A DNA stretch of 53,607 nt, taken from an uncultured Lachnospiraceae bacterium (GTDB taxonomy: Bacteria; Bacillota; Clostridia; Lachnospirales; Lachnospiraceae). The position numbers and the translations under genes are program-made. Positions 35,104-44,573 of this stretch are shown here, in pieces. The notes beneath the pieces are model-generated. The model saw nothing but the letters and a program-made list of their open reading frames with translations, searched no databases and was not told where the DNA came from. How positions within the stretch are numbered: position 1 is the stretch's first letter; each line of letters opens with the position of its first letter. Location: the NCBI GenBank assembly GCA_949738465.1, contig CATJBQ010000121.1, forward strand, positions 1 through 53,607. Direction: 5' to 3'.

Positions 35104-38100
35104 ATGAAGAAAAGAATGCTATGCCTGTTTCTGGTCATTTTACTCATGGCACAGATTATGATGGAGGCTCCCCGGACAGCCTATGCGTCTGAGGTGACTG
35201 CTCCGGAGAATACAGGCCAAACAGTAGTGGAAGAACAAAAGAAAGAGAGCAAGGAGAGCAGCCTTCCCACAGGGCAGATCGATGTGTCCCTGGAGCCGGC
35301 GCTGATTCTTGCGCAGCCGGTCACCTTTGCAGTGTCCCTTGCCGGACAGGGGGAGAAGACCATCACCCTGGCGGCGGATGGGGAAGCCCAGACCGGGGAG
35401 ACGACGGTCAGCTTTCCCGGACTGGTTCCCGGGGATTATGTGCTGAAGGTGGCGGCGCCTGGATTTGCCGATTATACCCAGACGGTCACGGTGGACCGCC
35501 AGGGTGTTTCCCTGCGTCTGATGACCGGCTTTGTGCAGGGAATTACCTATGAGGAGGGGGCCTGCCATCCAGGTGTGCTTCTGATGGGTGATGTGACCGG
35601 GGACGGGATCATTGACGGCGCCGATGCGGCAGGACTGGTGGATGCGGTGGACGCAGCAGACGGCGGCAGCGGGAATGGAATGGACTTAAACGGCGACGGG
35701 AAGGTGGATCTGGTGGATCTGCAGTATCTGGCGGAAGGCTATCAGACCGGGAGATACACAGCCACCCCCAGGCGCTTTATTCCGTCGGCAGTGATTACGG
35801 CAGTGGCCGGGGCAGGAACGGCCGTAGAAGGAGATCTGGACAGCCTGACGGCAGGAACCGGCAGCGTAAAGCTTACTCCCCAGAACAACAAGGCAATTTC
35901 CCAGGACAACCCGGTTTCTGTGGAGCTTGCGATTGGGGAAGCAGGGGACGCCAATCTGGCGGACGGAATTATAATTGAGACGAAGGATGATACGGTCAGC
36001 AAGGCGGTTATCGATCTTACCTATACAGATACCGATGGAAGCACGCAGTCGGTGAGCGTTCCGGTGGAGGCACAGGTGTCCCATCTTTTGAAAAATACCG
36101 ATATCCGGGCGGAATTTGACGCCCGCGGCAGAATCCAGATCCATCTGGGCAGCCAGATTGCCGTAAAGAAGGTAACTCTTACAATTGTAGGAATGGAGAA
36201 AAATAATAACCTGGCGGAGATTTCCCGGGTGGAGTTTGTCAATGGCATGGAGCAGCGGATTCCGGAGCCGGAAATGGACATCCCCGGGAATCTGGCGGCG
36301 GAGGCAGGAAGCGGGGAATTTACCCTTTCCTGGGATAGCTGCGTCAATGTGACCGGTTATGAGGTCCTGGTTTCCTTAGGAGAGCAGTCAGAGACACGCC
36401 GGGTCACCGGAAATGCCCTGCAGGTTACTACCTTTGGAGGAAAGGGGCTTGTCAACCGGACGGAGTATACGGTGAGAGTCCAGTCGGTAAACGGAACCTG
36501 GCGGAGCGGCTATGGGGAGGCGGTGACGGTAGTTCCCAAGGCAGATAAGCGTCCGGACAGACCAGACAATGTCAGTGCCAGGGGGCAGTACCGGGGGATA
36601 ACGGTTTCCTGGAAAAAGGCCAAGGACGCCGTTTCCTATCACCTGTATTACAAGGAAAAACAGGAATCTACATATCGCAAAATTGAAAATATCCTTACCA
36701 CCAGTTATACCATCACCGGCTTGAAGGATCACACGGAATATACGGTTTATGTCACGGCGGTCAATGAACTGGGCGAGAGCGATCCTTCCCTGACAAGCGC
36801 TGCAAAAACAACAGACATAGAGCCTGCGGCCATGCCACAATACGGGCTGATTAACTATGGGGAGCAGGGAGAAAAGGGAGCAGGCATTGTAAGCGCGGTT
36901 ACAGGACGTAAGGGCGCGATGCATGACAGCCCCCTGGATCCGGAGCAGGGAACGGTCTGGGGAACGGTGGACAAGAATCCCAAGTCCTATTATCTGGTGG
37001 ACACCTGGGATGACGGCGGCTATAACGCCATGGATTTAAGCCACGGCCTTACCTATGAATTTGACCAGACTTATACCATACAGAGGATTGCACTGCAGGA
37101 GCTGGTGCCGGACGGAAACCAATATTTTTATGCACGGGTCCGTTATTGGACAGAAAGCGGCTACGAGACGGTAAGGGCTTCCGTGACCAGAAAGTACGAT
37201 GCGGATGAACGGCCCTACTATCTGCTGACACTGCCCCAAAAGGTGACCACAGGGAAGCTTCAGATTGGCCTTGCGCGCTATGCGACGGGTGCGCCGGTCT
37301 CTGTTTCCGAGGTATATTTTTACCATTATGATACGCTGCAGGACGAGATCATGGCGCTGTATGTGGATGATCTGCATCTGGAATTAAAGCCGGAAGTCAC
37401 CCAGAGTACCATCGATGAACTGCGCGTCCGGATCAATATGCCGGATGAGCGGAGCAACGAATATCATCCGGAGCGGGAGCTTCTGGAGCGGGAGCTGAAA
37501 AATGCAGAGGATATCCTGAATAACAATACCTTGAATCAGACGGTAGAGATTTACAACACCATCAGCACCAATGATGTAAACCGGGGCTTTGGGGGCTTGA
37601 ATGCATGGCAGCCCATTGGGATTTCGGCCGCGGCGGGGGAGACGGTGACCATTTATGTGGGCCATAATACGAAAAAGACCGGGGAAAACACCAATCTGCA
37701 GTTGGTGGCAACCCAGTACCATTCCGAGTCCAGCCCCATGTACCAGTTGGTGGCAACCTTAAAGGTGGGCGTGAATGTCATCGACATTCCGAAGCTCTGG
37801 ACCACGGACGCGGAGTCCGGCGGAGCCCTCTATATCCAGTATACCGGCAAAGATGCCAATGACCGCTATGCGGTCCGTACCAGCGGCGGCGTGGCTGTGC
37901 CGCGCCTTGACCTGTACCATGTGACAGATCCTGCCGGGCGGCTGGAGCGGGCAGCGGCCTACGTGGAGGAGCTTCGGGCGTATACGGCCAGGATGGAGGA
38001 GCTGCATCAGGAGTTTCACGAAGCTTCGGATCATCCGGCCGTCGGGTATGCATACAATGAGCGCAACTGTATTTTGGGAGCAACCGATATTTTGCTGGAT

Positions 38101-40260
38101 GATATGATGCTTTCCCTGCCTGCCGGACAGGTTCTTCGTGGCTGCGGCAGCGGAACCGTGCAGCAGCAGGCGGAGCAGATGGTGCGTTCCTTAGATGCCA
38201 TGGAGGATATGATGGATCTGTTCTACCAGCATAAGGGCCTTAACGACGATGCGCCCTCAGAACGGGACAGAAAGCCGAAGCAGCATTTGAACATCCGTTA
38301 CCAGAGGATGTTTTCCGGGGCCTTTATGTACGCGGCAGGCGTACACATCGGAATCGAGTGGAACGAGACGGCCGGTATGCTTGGCGCTGATCCTGTCGTG
38401 GCGGACAGTGCGGGGCGTTACCAGAGCGGACGCTATTTTGGCTGGGGGATCAGCCATGAGATCGGCCACTGCATCAACCAGGGCGCCTACGCCATTGCGG
38501 AGGTCACCAACAATTATTTTGCACAACTGGCCCAGGCGAAGGATTCCAATGACAGTGTACGGTTCAAATATGACAGGATCTATGAAAAGGTAACCTCCGG
38601 GACCACGGGTAATGCGTCCAACGTATTTACCCAGCTTGGCATGTACTGGCAGCTTCACCTGGCCTACGACGACAGCTATAATTTCAAGACCTATGATACC
38701 TACAAGGAGCAGCTTGACGGAATTTTCTTTGCCAGGGTTGACACCTATGCCAGAGATACCGCAAGAGCGCCGGCTCCCGGCGGTGTCGCGCTCAGGCTCT
38801 GCGGGGACCGGGAGCAGGATCTGATGCGCTTATGCTGTGCGGCGGCCCAGAAAAATATCCTTTCATTTTTCCAAAGCTGGGGGAAGACGCCCAACGAGGA
38901 TACCATAGCTTATGCAGGGCAGTTTGAGGAGGAGACACGGGCCATCTGCTATGTCAGCGATGATGCAAGGCGTTACCGTCTGGAGCATACAGGAAGTACG
39001 CTTGGCACATCCGGACAGGTGGAGGCGGTGGGAGAAGATACCACAGCGTCCATAGCGGCAGGCAATGCCAGCCAGGTGGATTTTGTCCTGACAAGCAGGA
39101 ACATCCCCAGGGAAGAGGTACTGGGCTTTGAGATTGTGCGCTGCACCATTTCTGGCGGAGAGACCCAGCGGGAGGTGGTGGGCTTTGCCACAGGCAATAC
39201 CTTCAGCGACCGGATTACCACCATGAACAACCGTGTGGTCAGCTATGAGGTGACGCTGGTGGATCAATATCTGAACCGCTCGAAGACGGTTGCCCTGGAG
39301 CCTTTGAAAATTGAGCATAACGGCAGCCTTGACAAGACGCTCTGGACCATCGGGGCCACCGGCCTTACGGCCAGAAACCAGCCGGATGCAGGAAGCGGGG
39401 ACGACAATACTCCCTGTGCGCCGGAAGCGGAGGATCCCTTAGAGCAGATCATCGATGGGGATGCGGCAACGGTATATGCGGCATTTGCGGAGGCCAGCGC
39501 GGAGATCCTGATCGATTTCCACAAAGACCAGGTAATCAGCGGTTTCCAATATACGGCGGGAGATTCCCAGCATATCCGGGATTATATCTTCTATGTGAAG
39601 GATGATAACGGAAAATGGCGGGATGTTTCCAGGGGGATTTTAAGTCAGAGCGAGACCTTTTATTTTGAAAACCCGGAGAAAAAATATGTCAGCACCTACC
39701 GGACGGATGCGGTGAAGCTGGTTCTGACCGGAGCCGACGGGGATTCGGTATCCATCGGGGAGTTGGATGTGCTGGGCGTTACGGGCGATAACATTGACTT
39801 TAACCGGATCGGCGACGGGACGGCGGCCATCGGAATCCTGGAGGAGACCTACGTCTATGGCGACAGTCCCCAGGATGTGATTCCGGCAGGCTCCGTGGTA
39901 TTTACCGGCGTTTACAAGGGGAATCCTGCTTACAATGTGGTAATGCTCTACGACCAGGACGGCAATCTGGTGGGAGGCGTTGACGCTTCGGGGAACCTGG
40001 CGGCGAACCAGATCATTTTGGCGGATGTGCCCGATGATGGCGTCATCCAGAATGTTTCGGAAGGAACCTGGATCTACTGGATTCAGCCGGAGGACAGGGC
40101 AGACCTTGCAGGGATACAGAAGGTCCGGGCAGAATTGTACCGGGTCAACCAGGCCCAGACCAACGAAGGACAGCGGCTGGTCAGCGATTCCCTGTTCCAG
40201 GAGATGCCAGAAACCCTGCCGGGGATCACATTCACAGGAAACGATGCCGGTGGCCAGTAA
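35104..40260 (+). CDS. Secreted M60-type metallopeptidase with dockerin, FN3 and CBM-like domains
   Basis: A 1718-residue exported protein. The signal peptide is cleaved near AYA (about 29). A beta domain precedes a type I dockerin (about 162-214) with two calcium loops, DVTGDGIIDGAD and DLNGDGKVDLVD. Then come a beta region, two fibronectin type III domains (about 392-480 and 483-570), an F5/8-type carbohydrate-binding-like region (about 580-740), and a peptidase M60/enhancin-like domain (about 815-1250). The zinc motif is HEIGH at 1118-1122 with the distal Glu at E1133 (HEIGH-x10-E). A C-terminal discoidin-like region follows. M60-like peptidases cleave mucin-type O-glycoproteins. There is no membrane anchor; attachment through its dockerin to the cohesin-like protein encoded 11 bases downstream is likely. 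Confidence 0.88.
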   Translation: MKKRMLCLFLVILLMAQIMMEAPRTAYASEVTAPENTGQTVVEEQKKESKESSLPTGQIDVSLEPALILAQPVTFAVSLAGQGEKTITLAADGEAQTGETTVSFPGLVPGDYVLKVAAPGFADYTQTVTVDRQGVSLRLMTGFVQGITYEEGACHPGVLLMGDVTGDGIIDGADAAGLVDAVDAADGGSGNGMDLNGDGKVDLVDLQYLAEGYQTGRYTATPRRFIPSAVITAVAGAGTAVEGDLDSLTAGTGSVKLTPQNNKAISQDNPVSVELAIGEAGDANLADGIIIETKDDTVSKAVIDLTYTDTDGSTQSVSVPVEAQVSHLLKNTDIRAEFDARGRIQIHLGSQIAVKKVTLTIVGMEKNNNLAEISRVEFVNGMEQRIPEPEMDIPGNLAAEAGSGEFTLSWDSCVNVTGYEVLVSLGEQSETRRVTGNALQVTTFGGKGLVNRTEYTVRVQSVNGTWRSGYGEAVTVVPKADKRPDRPDNVSARGQYRGITVSWKKAKDAVSYHLYYKEKQESTYRKIENILTTSYTITGLKDHTEYTVYVTAVNELGESDPSLTSAAKTTDIEPAAMPQYGLINYGEQGEKGAGIVSAVTGRKGAMHDSPLDPEQGTVWGTVDKNPKSYYLVDTWDDGGYNAMDLSHGLTYEFDQTYTIQRIALQELVPDGNQYFYARVRYWTESGYETVRASVTRKYDADERPYYLLTLPQKVTTGKLQIGLARYATGAPVSVSEVYFYHYDTLQDEIMALYVDDLHLELKPEVTQSTIDELRVRINMPDERSNEYHPERELLERELKNAEDILNNNTLNQTVEIYNTISTNDVNRGFGGLNAWQPIGISAAAGETVTIYVGHNTKKTGENTNLQLVATQYHSESSPMYQLVATLKVGVNVIDIPKLWTTDAESGGALYIQYTGKDANDRYAVRTSGGVAVPRLDLYHVTDPAGRLERAAAYVEELRAYTARMEELHQEFHEASDHPAVGYAYNERNCILGATDILLDDMMLSLPAGQVLRGCGSGTVQQQAEQMVRSLDAMEDMMDLFYQHKGLNDDAPSERDRKPKQHLNIRYQRMFSGAFMYAAGVHIGIEWNETAGMLGADPVVADSAGRYQSGRYFGWGISHEIGHCINQGAYAIAEVTNNYFAQLAQAKDSNDSVRFKYDRIYEKVTSGTTGNASNVFTQLGMYWQLHLAYDDSYNFKTYDTYKEQLDGIFFARVDTYARDTARAPAPGGVALRLCGDREQDLMRLCCAAAQKNILSFFQSWGKTPNEDTIAYAGQFEEETRAICYVSDDARRYRLEHTGSTLGTSGQVEAVGEDTTASIAAGNASQVDFVLTSRNIPREEVLGFEIVRCTISGGETQREVVGFATGNTFSDRITTMNNRVVSYEVTLVDQYLNRSKTVALEPLKIEHNGSLDKTLWTIGATGLTARNQPDAGSGDDNTPCAPEAEDPLEQIIDGDAATVYAAFAEASAEILIDFHKDQVISGFQYTAGDSQHIRDYIFYVKDDNGKWRDVSRGILSQSETFYFENPEKKYVSTYRTDAVKLVLTGADGDSVSIGELDVLGVTGDNIDFNRIGDGTAAIGILEETYVYGDSPQDVIPAGSVVFTGVYKGNPAYNVVMLYDQDGNLVGGVDASGNLAANQIILADVPDDGVIQNVSEGTWIYWIQPEDRADLAGIQKVRAELYRVNQAQTNEGQRLVSDSLFQEMPETLPGITFTGNDAGGQ

Positions 40261-40271
40261 AGGAGTACAGA

Positions 40272-41486
40272 ATGAAAAAGTTTTTCATAGCAGCGGGTCT
40301 GGCGGTGTGTTTACTGGCGCTTCCCATGCAGGGAAGGGCGGCGGACAACAGCCAGCAGATTGAATTTGCATTATCGGAAAATAAAATCGATGTGTCGGTG
40401 ACATCTTCCATTGCGGCCAGGGAGGAGATTTCCTCCCTGCAGCTCAGCTTAAAGGTGGTGTCCACCGACGGGGCTTCGGTCCGGTTTTCACCGGACAACA
40501 GCCTTTCGGCCAAAATTGTGGAGAGCCGTTACCATGCAGACACGGAGACGTTGAATATCTATGTGGCAGGCGGGGAGGCTTTATTTGACAAGGATGCGCC
40601 TACCTGCCGCTTAGGCAGCGTGGTGTTGGAGGCAGAGGGCGGCACGGCGACGGTCAGCGCCGTGGAGGGATCTTTGAAATATGTGACAGGGACGGAGCTT
40701 ATGGCCCAGACCAAGGATATTTCCTACCCGGCAGCGGTCAATCTGTCGTTTGAAAACGGCAGTGCCGCGCCGGGTGAAAACGGAGGCGGTAGCGGAGGAG
40801 CGGGAAATACCGGGGAAAACGGCTCCGGCAGCGGAGGAGCGGGAAATACCGGGGAAGCCGGCTCCGGAGCAAATGATGGGACCGGATCGTCAGGAGGCGG
40901 TCAGCCGGGCGCCGGTACGACAGGAGGAAACGGAGACGCCGGAACAGGGACAGGCCAGGGAAGCATCGGAACAGGGACAGGCCAGGGAGGCGCCGGAACA
41001 GGGACAGGCCAGGGAGGCGGCCGGCCGGGCAGCGGTGCGGCAGGAGGAAACGCGGCGGACCCTGCGGATGAGGAACTGGGTCTGGATGAGACGGGGCTTC
41101 GGGAGGCCATGGCCCGTGCGGCAGGCTATGACGCCAAGGATTATACGGAGGAAAGCTACGAGCTGCTGCGGGAGGCCGTGAAGAATGCAGGGGAGCTTCT
41201 GGACACTCACGGGGTGACACAGCAGGAGCTGGATGAAGCGCGGCTATTGATTGAGAACGCCATCGGCATGCTGAAGCTGAAGGATGACAGCCCGGTGGTA
41301 CAGCCGGAGGAACCGGAAGAGGAAGCCGGGGAACCGGAGGAGTCCGGAGAGGAAGCGAAGGATGGCTTTTTGGAAAAGCTGCCCCTTAGCTGGCCGGTGA
41401 TTGCGGCAGCGGCGGCGGTTATTTTGATTCTGATTTCAGTGGTGGCGGTCATTTCCTGGCGGCGGAACCGGTGGCTGGATAATTGA
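40272..41486 (+). CDS. Membrane-anchored cohesin-like/FIVAR surface protein
   Basis: A 404-residue protein. A signal peptide (about 1-23) is followed by a ~135-residue beta domain resembling cohesins (IEFALSENKIDVSVTS, then LGSVVLEAEGGTATVSAVEG). A long Gly-rich linker made of 13- and 9-residue repeats comes next (about 169-262), then a FIVAR-type helical module (LREAMARAAGYDAKDYTEES, then LLIENAIGMLKL), an acidic linker, and a C-terminal membrane helix (PVIAAAAAVILILISVVAVI) ending in RRNRWLDN. The layout suits a surface anchor. It directly follows the dockerin-bearing M60 peptidase gene, so a cohesin-dockerin partnership is a natural inference. The cohesin call is by pattern only. Confidence 0.75.
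   Translation: MKKFFIAAGLAVCLLALPMQGRAADNSQQIEFALSENKIDVSVTSSIAAREEISSLQLSLKVVSTDGASVRFSPDNSLSAKIVESRYHADTETLNIYVAGGEALFDKDAPTCRLGSVVLEAEGGTATVSAVEGSLKYVTGTELMAQTKDISYPAAVNLSFENGSAAPGENGGGSGGAGNTGENGSGSGGAGNTGEAGSGANDGTGSSGGGQPGAGTTGGNGDAGTGTGQGSIGTGTGQGGAGTGTGQGGGRPGSGAAGGNAADPADEELGLDETGLREAMARAAGYDAKDYTEESYELLREAVKNAGELLDTHGVTQQELDEARLLIENAIGMLKLKDDSPVVQPEEPEEEAGEPEESGEEAKDGFLEKLPLSWPVIAAAAAVILILISVVAVISWRRNRWLDN
40791..41021 (+). repeat. Gly-rich coding repeats of 39 bp and 27 bp
   Basis: Two copies of a 39-bp unit start at 40791 and 40830 (encoding SGGAGNTGENGSG-like units). Three copies of a 27-bp unit start at 40941, 40968 and 40995 (GTGTGQGxx). They form the linker of the cohesin-like anchor protein, and their high DNA identity suggests length variation between strains. 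Confidence 0.85.
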
Positions 41487-41548
41487 GTTTGTTAAAGTTT
41501 TATCAAAGTTTTAGAAAATAAATTGGAGAAGAAAAAGGAGTGTTAAGG

Positions 41549-42286
41549 ATGCAGATCAGAGAACGGATCAAGGAATGTATCAGTGAGCCTGGACAGCACA
41601 GGCCGATTGTCATCGGTTTTTTGGGTGACAGCGTAACGCAGGGGTGTTTTGAGATTTACCGGACCGGGGAGGATTCCATAGAGACGGAATTCCGGAGCGG
41701 GCAGGCGTATCATGGCAAGCTGAAGCGGATGCTGGAGGAGGTGTTCCCCTCCGTACCTATTAATATCATTAATGGCGGGCTAAGCGGAGACAATGCGCAG
41801 AATGGAAGGCTGCGGCTGAAACGGGATGTCCTGTCTTTTTCCCCGGATCTTGTGGTGGTCTGTTTTGGGCTGAATGATGTGAATTTTGGCCTGGAAAAGC
41901 TTGGGGATTACGAGAGGGCCCTGGAGGGGATTTTTCAGGAATTAAAGGAAGCGGGGATCGATGTGATCTTTCTAACGCCCAATATGATGGGAACCATGGT
42001 GGTGGCAGACGAGAACGATCCGCTCATTCGTGCGATCCTGGCGGATATCACCAGGCGCCAGGTCAACGGCGACATGGATGCCTATATGGACAGGGCCCGT
42101 GAGGTGTGCGCCCGGAACCAGGTTCCGGTGTGCGACTGCTATGCGAAATGGAAATACCTGGAGGAGTGCGGCGCAGATGTGACCAGGCTTCTGGCCAATC
42201 ATGTGAACCATCCAAAAGAGCAGATGCACTGGCTGTTTGCGGGAGCTCTGTTTGATATGATTCTGTCAGACGGGCAGAGCGTCTGA
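41549..42286 (+). CDS. SGNH/GDSL hydrolase (probable carbohydrate esterase)
   Basis: A 245-residue cytoplasmic SGNH-fold esterase. Block I is GFLGDSVTQG (catalytic Ser), block II is NGGLSGDNAQ (Gly), block III is FGLNDVNFG (Asn), and block V is NHVNHPKEQMHW, where the His of the catalytic dyad lies. The ATG at 41549 is nine bases after AAAGGAG; a GTG at 41540 would be too close to it. There is no signal peptide. In this glycan operon it probably removes O-acetyl or other acyl groups from imported oligosaccharides. The exact substrate is not readable. Confidence 0.87.
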   Translation: MQIRERIKECISEPGQHRPIVIGFLGDSVTQGCFEIYRTGEDSIETEFRSGQAYHGKLKRMLEEVFPSVPINIINGGLSGDNAQNGRLRLKRDVLSFSPDLVVVCFGLNDVNFGLEKLGDYERALEGIFQELKEAGIDVIFLTPNMMGTMVVADENDPLIRAILADITRRQVNGDMDAYMDRAREVCARNQVPVCDCYAKWKYLEECGADVTRLLANHVNHPKEQMHWLFAGALFDMILSDGQSV

Positions 42287-42337
42287 GCGTTTCGCGGGCA
42301 TTCTTGCAATAAAAGAAAGGAACAGGAGAAGAAGACA

Positions 42338-44251
42338 GTGAACAAAATTTTTGGACATGGGGCGTGGATCTGGTGCAATGCCAGTCCCCGGGAGGATGAG
42401 TACGGGGAGTTTGTGGAGGATTTTTATTATTGGCAGGGAAGGGCCCTCCTTCGGATCTCCGCCGACAGCAATTACGCGGCATATTTAAACGGAAGGCTGG
42501 CCGCCTGGGGGCAGTATGGAGACTTTCCCTATGATAAAGTGTATGATGAGGTGGACGTCACGGAATTCTTAAGGCCCGGGCAGAACCGCCTGGCGGTGTT
42601 GGTGTGGTATTATGGCACGGATACCACTCAGGTGTACTATCCGGGAAATGCGGGAGTTTTATATGAGCTGGCCTGTGAAGGTCAGATTCTGTGTGCCAGC
42701 GGGGAGAAGACCGCATCCCGCATCAGCAGGGCCTATGAGAGCCACCGGAAGCAGCAGATTACGGGCCAGTTGGGATTTAGTTTCAGATACGACGCCACCA
42801 GGGAGGATGGCTGGCTGACCGGGGGCGGAGCGGGCTTTGCACCGGCAGTCAGGGTACCCCAGGAGCTGCCATTAAGGATCCGGCCCTGCAAAAAGCTGAC
42901 GCTGCTGCCGGCGGTGACAGGGACATTGTGCCGGCAGATCGACGAGAAGGATGTGATCTTCGACCTGGGCGGCGAGCAGGTGGGATTTTTGAGCTTCCGG
43001 TTTACGTCGCCCTGTGAGCAGGAGATTGTGATCGCCTACGGCGAACATCTGGCGGACGGATGTGTCCGGCGCAGGATTGGAGGCCGGGATTTCAGCGTCG
43101 CTTACCGGGCGAAGGAGGGGGAGAACATTTTCTTAAATCCCTTCCGCAGGCTGGGCTGCCGGTATCTGGAGATACGGTCCCAGGAGCCCCTTACGGTGGA
43201 TGAAATGTCCATTGTTCCCACCATGTATCCGCTGGAGAAAACGAAACGTCCGCCTATGACGGACATTCAGAATAAGATTTATGAGATGTGTGTGGAGACG
43301 CTTAAGCTCTGTATGCATGAGCACTACGAGGACTGCCCCTGGCGGGAGCAGGCTCTGTATACCATGGACAGCCGGAACCAGATGCTTTGCGGCTACTATG
43401 CCTTTGGGGAGTTTGAATTTCCGCGGGCCTGCCTGCAGTTGATTTCCCGGGATAAGCGTGAGGACGGCCTGCTGTCCATCTGCTATCCCATGAAGCGGGA
43501 TCTGGTGATCCCTTCCTTTACCCTCCACTATCTGACAGAATGCAGGGAATATCTGGATTACAGCGGTGACGTGGAATTTTTGAGGGAGATCTATCCCAGG
43601 CTGGTTTCCTGCTTAAAGCCCTTTGAGGACCGGAGAAAAGACGGATTGGTGCTGCCCTTTGAGGGAGAAAATGACTGGAATTTTTACGAATGGAGGCCGG
43701 GCCTGGACGGAGCGGGGGCGGATCCTGAAACGCCGGATCTGATCTTAAACTGCCTCATGTCCCTTGCCCTTGGGAATCTGGCGGAGATTGCCGGCAGGCT
43801 GGGGGTGGAAAATCAATATGCCTATCAGGCGCAGCAGCTCAACGCACGGATCGGGGAGGTGTTCCGGGAGGAGTCCGGGGGCAGGTTTTATGATGATCCG
43901 AAGCACAGGAGGGGCAGCCAGCTTGGAAATGCCCTGGCGGTGCTCTGCGGGGCCGCGGATGGTCCTAAGGCCGGGGAGGTATGTGAGAGGCTCTTAAATG
44001 ATGGGACACTTACGCCACTCTCCCTGTCCATGCAGTGCTTTAAATACGATGCCTGGCTGAAGGTGGACCGGCAGCAGTATGCCCCTGTGATCCTTGCGGA
44101 GATTGAGCGGATCTATCTGCCGATGGTCACATCCGGCAGCACCACGGTCTGGGAGACGGAGCTGGGCGAGGCGGATTTTGAACAGGCCGGGAGCCTGTGC
44201 CACGGGTGGAGCGCGATGCCGGTGTATTATTACCACCGGCTCCTGCCCTAG
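42338..44251 (+). CDS. GH78-like (alpha-L-rhamnosidase family) glycosidase
   Basis: A 637-residue cytoplasmic protein starting at GTG 42338. The N-terminal beta domain (AYLNGRLAAWGQYGDFPYDK, then VDVTEFLRPGQNRLAV) resembles the accessory domain of bacterial rhamnosidases. The (alpha/alpha)6 catalytic barrel has HEHYEDCPWREQALYTMDSR, corresponding to the DCPWRE signature region of GH78, then MPVYYYHR near the end. It is shorter than typical GH78 enzymes (about 900 residues) and lacks the usual extra N-terminal modules. True specificity may therefore differ from rhamnose. It is the last gene of the MFS-GH2 transcript; a terminator follows. Confidence 0.8.
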   Translation: MNKIFGHGAWIWCNASPREDEYGEFVEDFYYWQGRALLRISADSNYAAYLNGRLAAWGQYGDFPYDKVYDEVDVTEFLRPGQNRLAVLVWYYGTDTTQVYYPGNAGVLYELACEGQILCASGEKTASRISRAYESHRKQQITGQLGFSFRYDATREDGWLTGGGAGFAPAVRVPQELPLRIRPCKKLTLLPAVTGTLCRQIDEKDVIFDLGGEQVGFLSFRFTSPCEQEIVIAYGEHLADGCVRRRIGGRDFSVAYRAKEGENIFLNPFRRLGCRYLEIRSQEPLTVDEMSIVPTMYPLEKTKRPPMTDIQNKIYEMCVETLKLCMHEHYEDCPWREQALYTMDSRNQMLCGYYAFGEFEFPRACLQLISRDKREDGLLSICYPMKRDLVIPSFTLHYLTECREYLDYSGDVEFLREIYPRLVSCLKPFEDRRKDGLVLPFEGENDWNFYEWRPGLDGAGADPETPDLILNCLMSLALGNLAEIAGRLGVENQYAYQAQQLNARIGEVFREESGGRFYDDPKHRRGSQLGNALAVLCGAADGPKAGEVCERLLNDGTLTPLSLSMQCFKYDAWLKVDRQQYAPVILAEIERIYLPMVTSGSTTVWETELGEADFEQAGSLCHGWSAMPVYYYHRLLP

Positions 44252-44307
44252 GAGTGTTAAGCCGGAGCAGCTATTTTTTGGCAGAATTTAAAAAAATATT
44301 GTCTTGC

Positions 44308-44364
44308 AAAGAGAAAGAAATCATGTTAGAGTGTAGCCTGTCCAATGTGATTTCTTTCTTTTTT
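44308..44364 (+). terminator. Terminator of the MFS-GH2/M60 operon
   Basis: AGAAAGAAATCA (44312-44323) and TGATTTCTTTCT (44348-44359) form a perfect 12-bp stem that can extend by A-U pairs, and a T-run follows to 44364. It ends the transcript that began at 28844. The remaining spacer to 44573 is AT-rich and holds only the promoter described next. Confidence 0.8.
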
Positions 44365-44487
44365 CAGTAGTTCGATGAGGGGAGTTTTCCCTTAATTCCA
44401 ACTAGTGCTTTTAAAAATTTGAATGGTGCCAATGTGGGGCAGCTTTAAACTGAATGATCAAAAAAGGTTATTTTAGGCCGAAAATGG

Positions 44488-44519
44488 TTGAGAAATAGAA
44501 ACAAAAAATATGATACAAT
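44488..44519 (+). promoter_or_regulatory. Candidate extended -10 promoter of the second ABC operon
   Basis: TGATACAAT at 44511-44519 combines an extended TGN with TACAAT. TTGAGA at 44488-44493 is 20 nt away from TACAAT, too far for a canonical -35, so the promoter is probably extended -10 or activator-dependent. The first start codon is at 44574. Confidence 0.5.
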
Positions 44520-44573
44520 GCAGAAAATGATATGTATGATTTATATATTTTTTGGGAGAAAGGTGGTAAAAAG

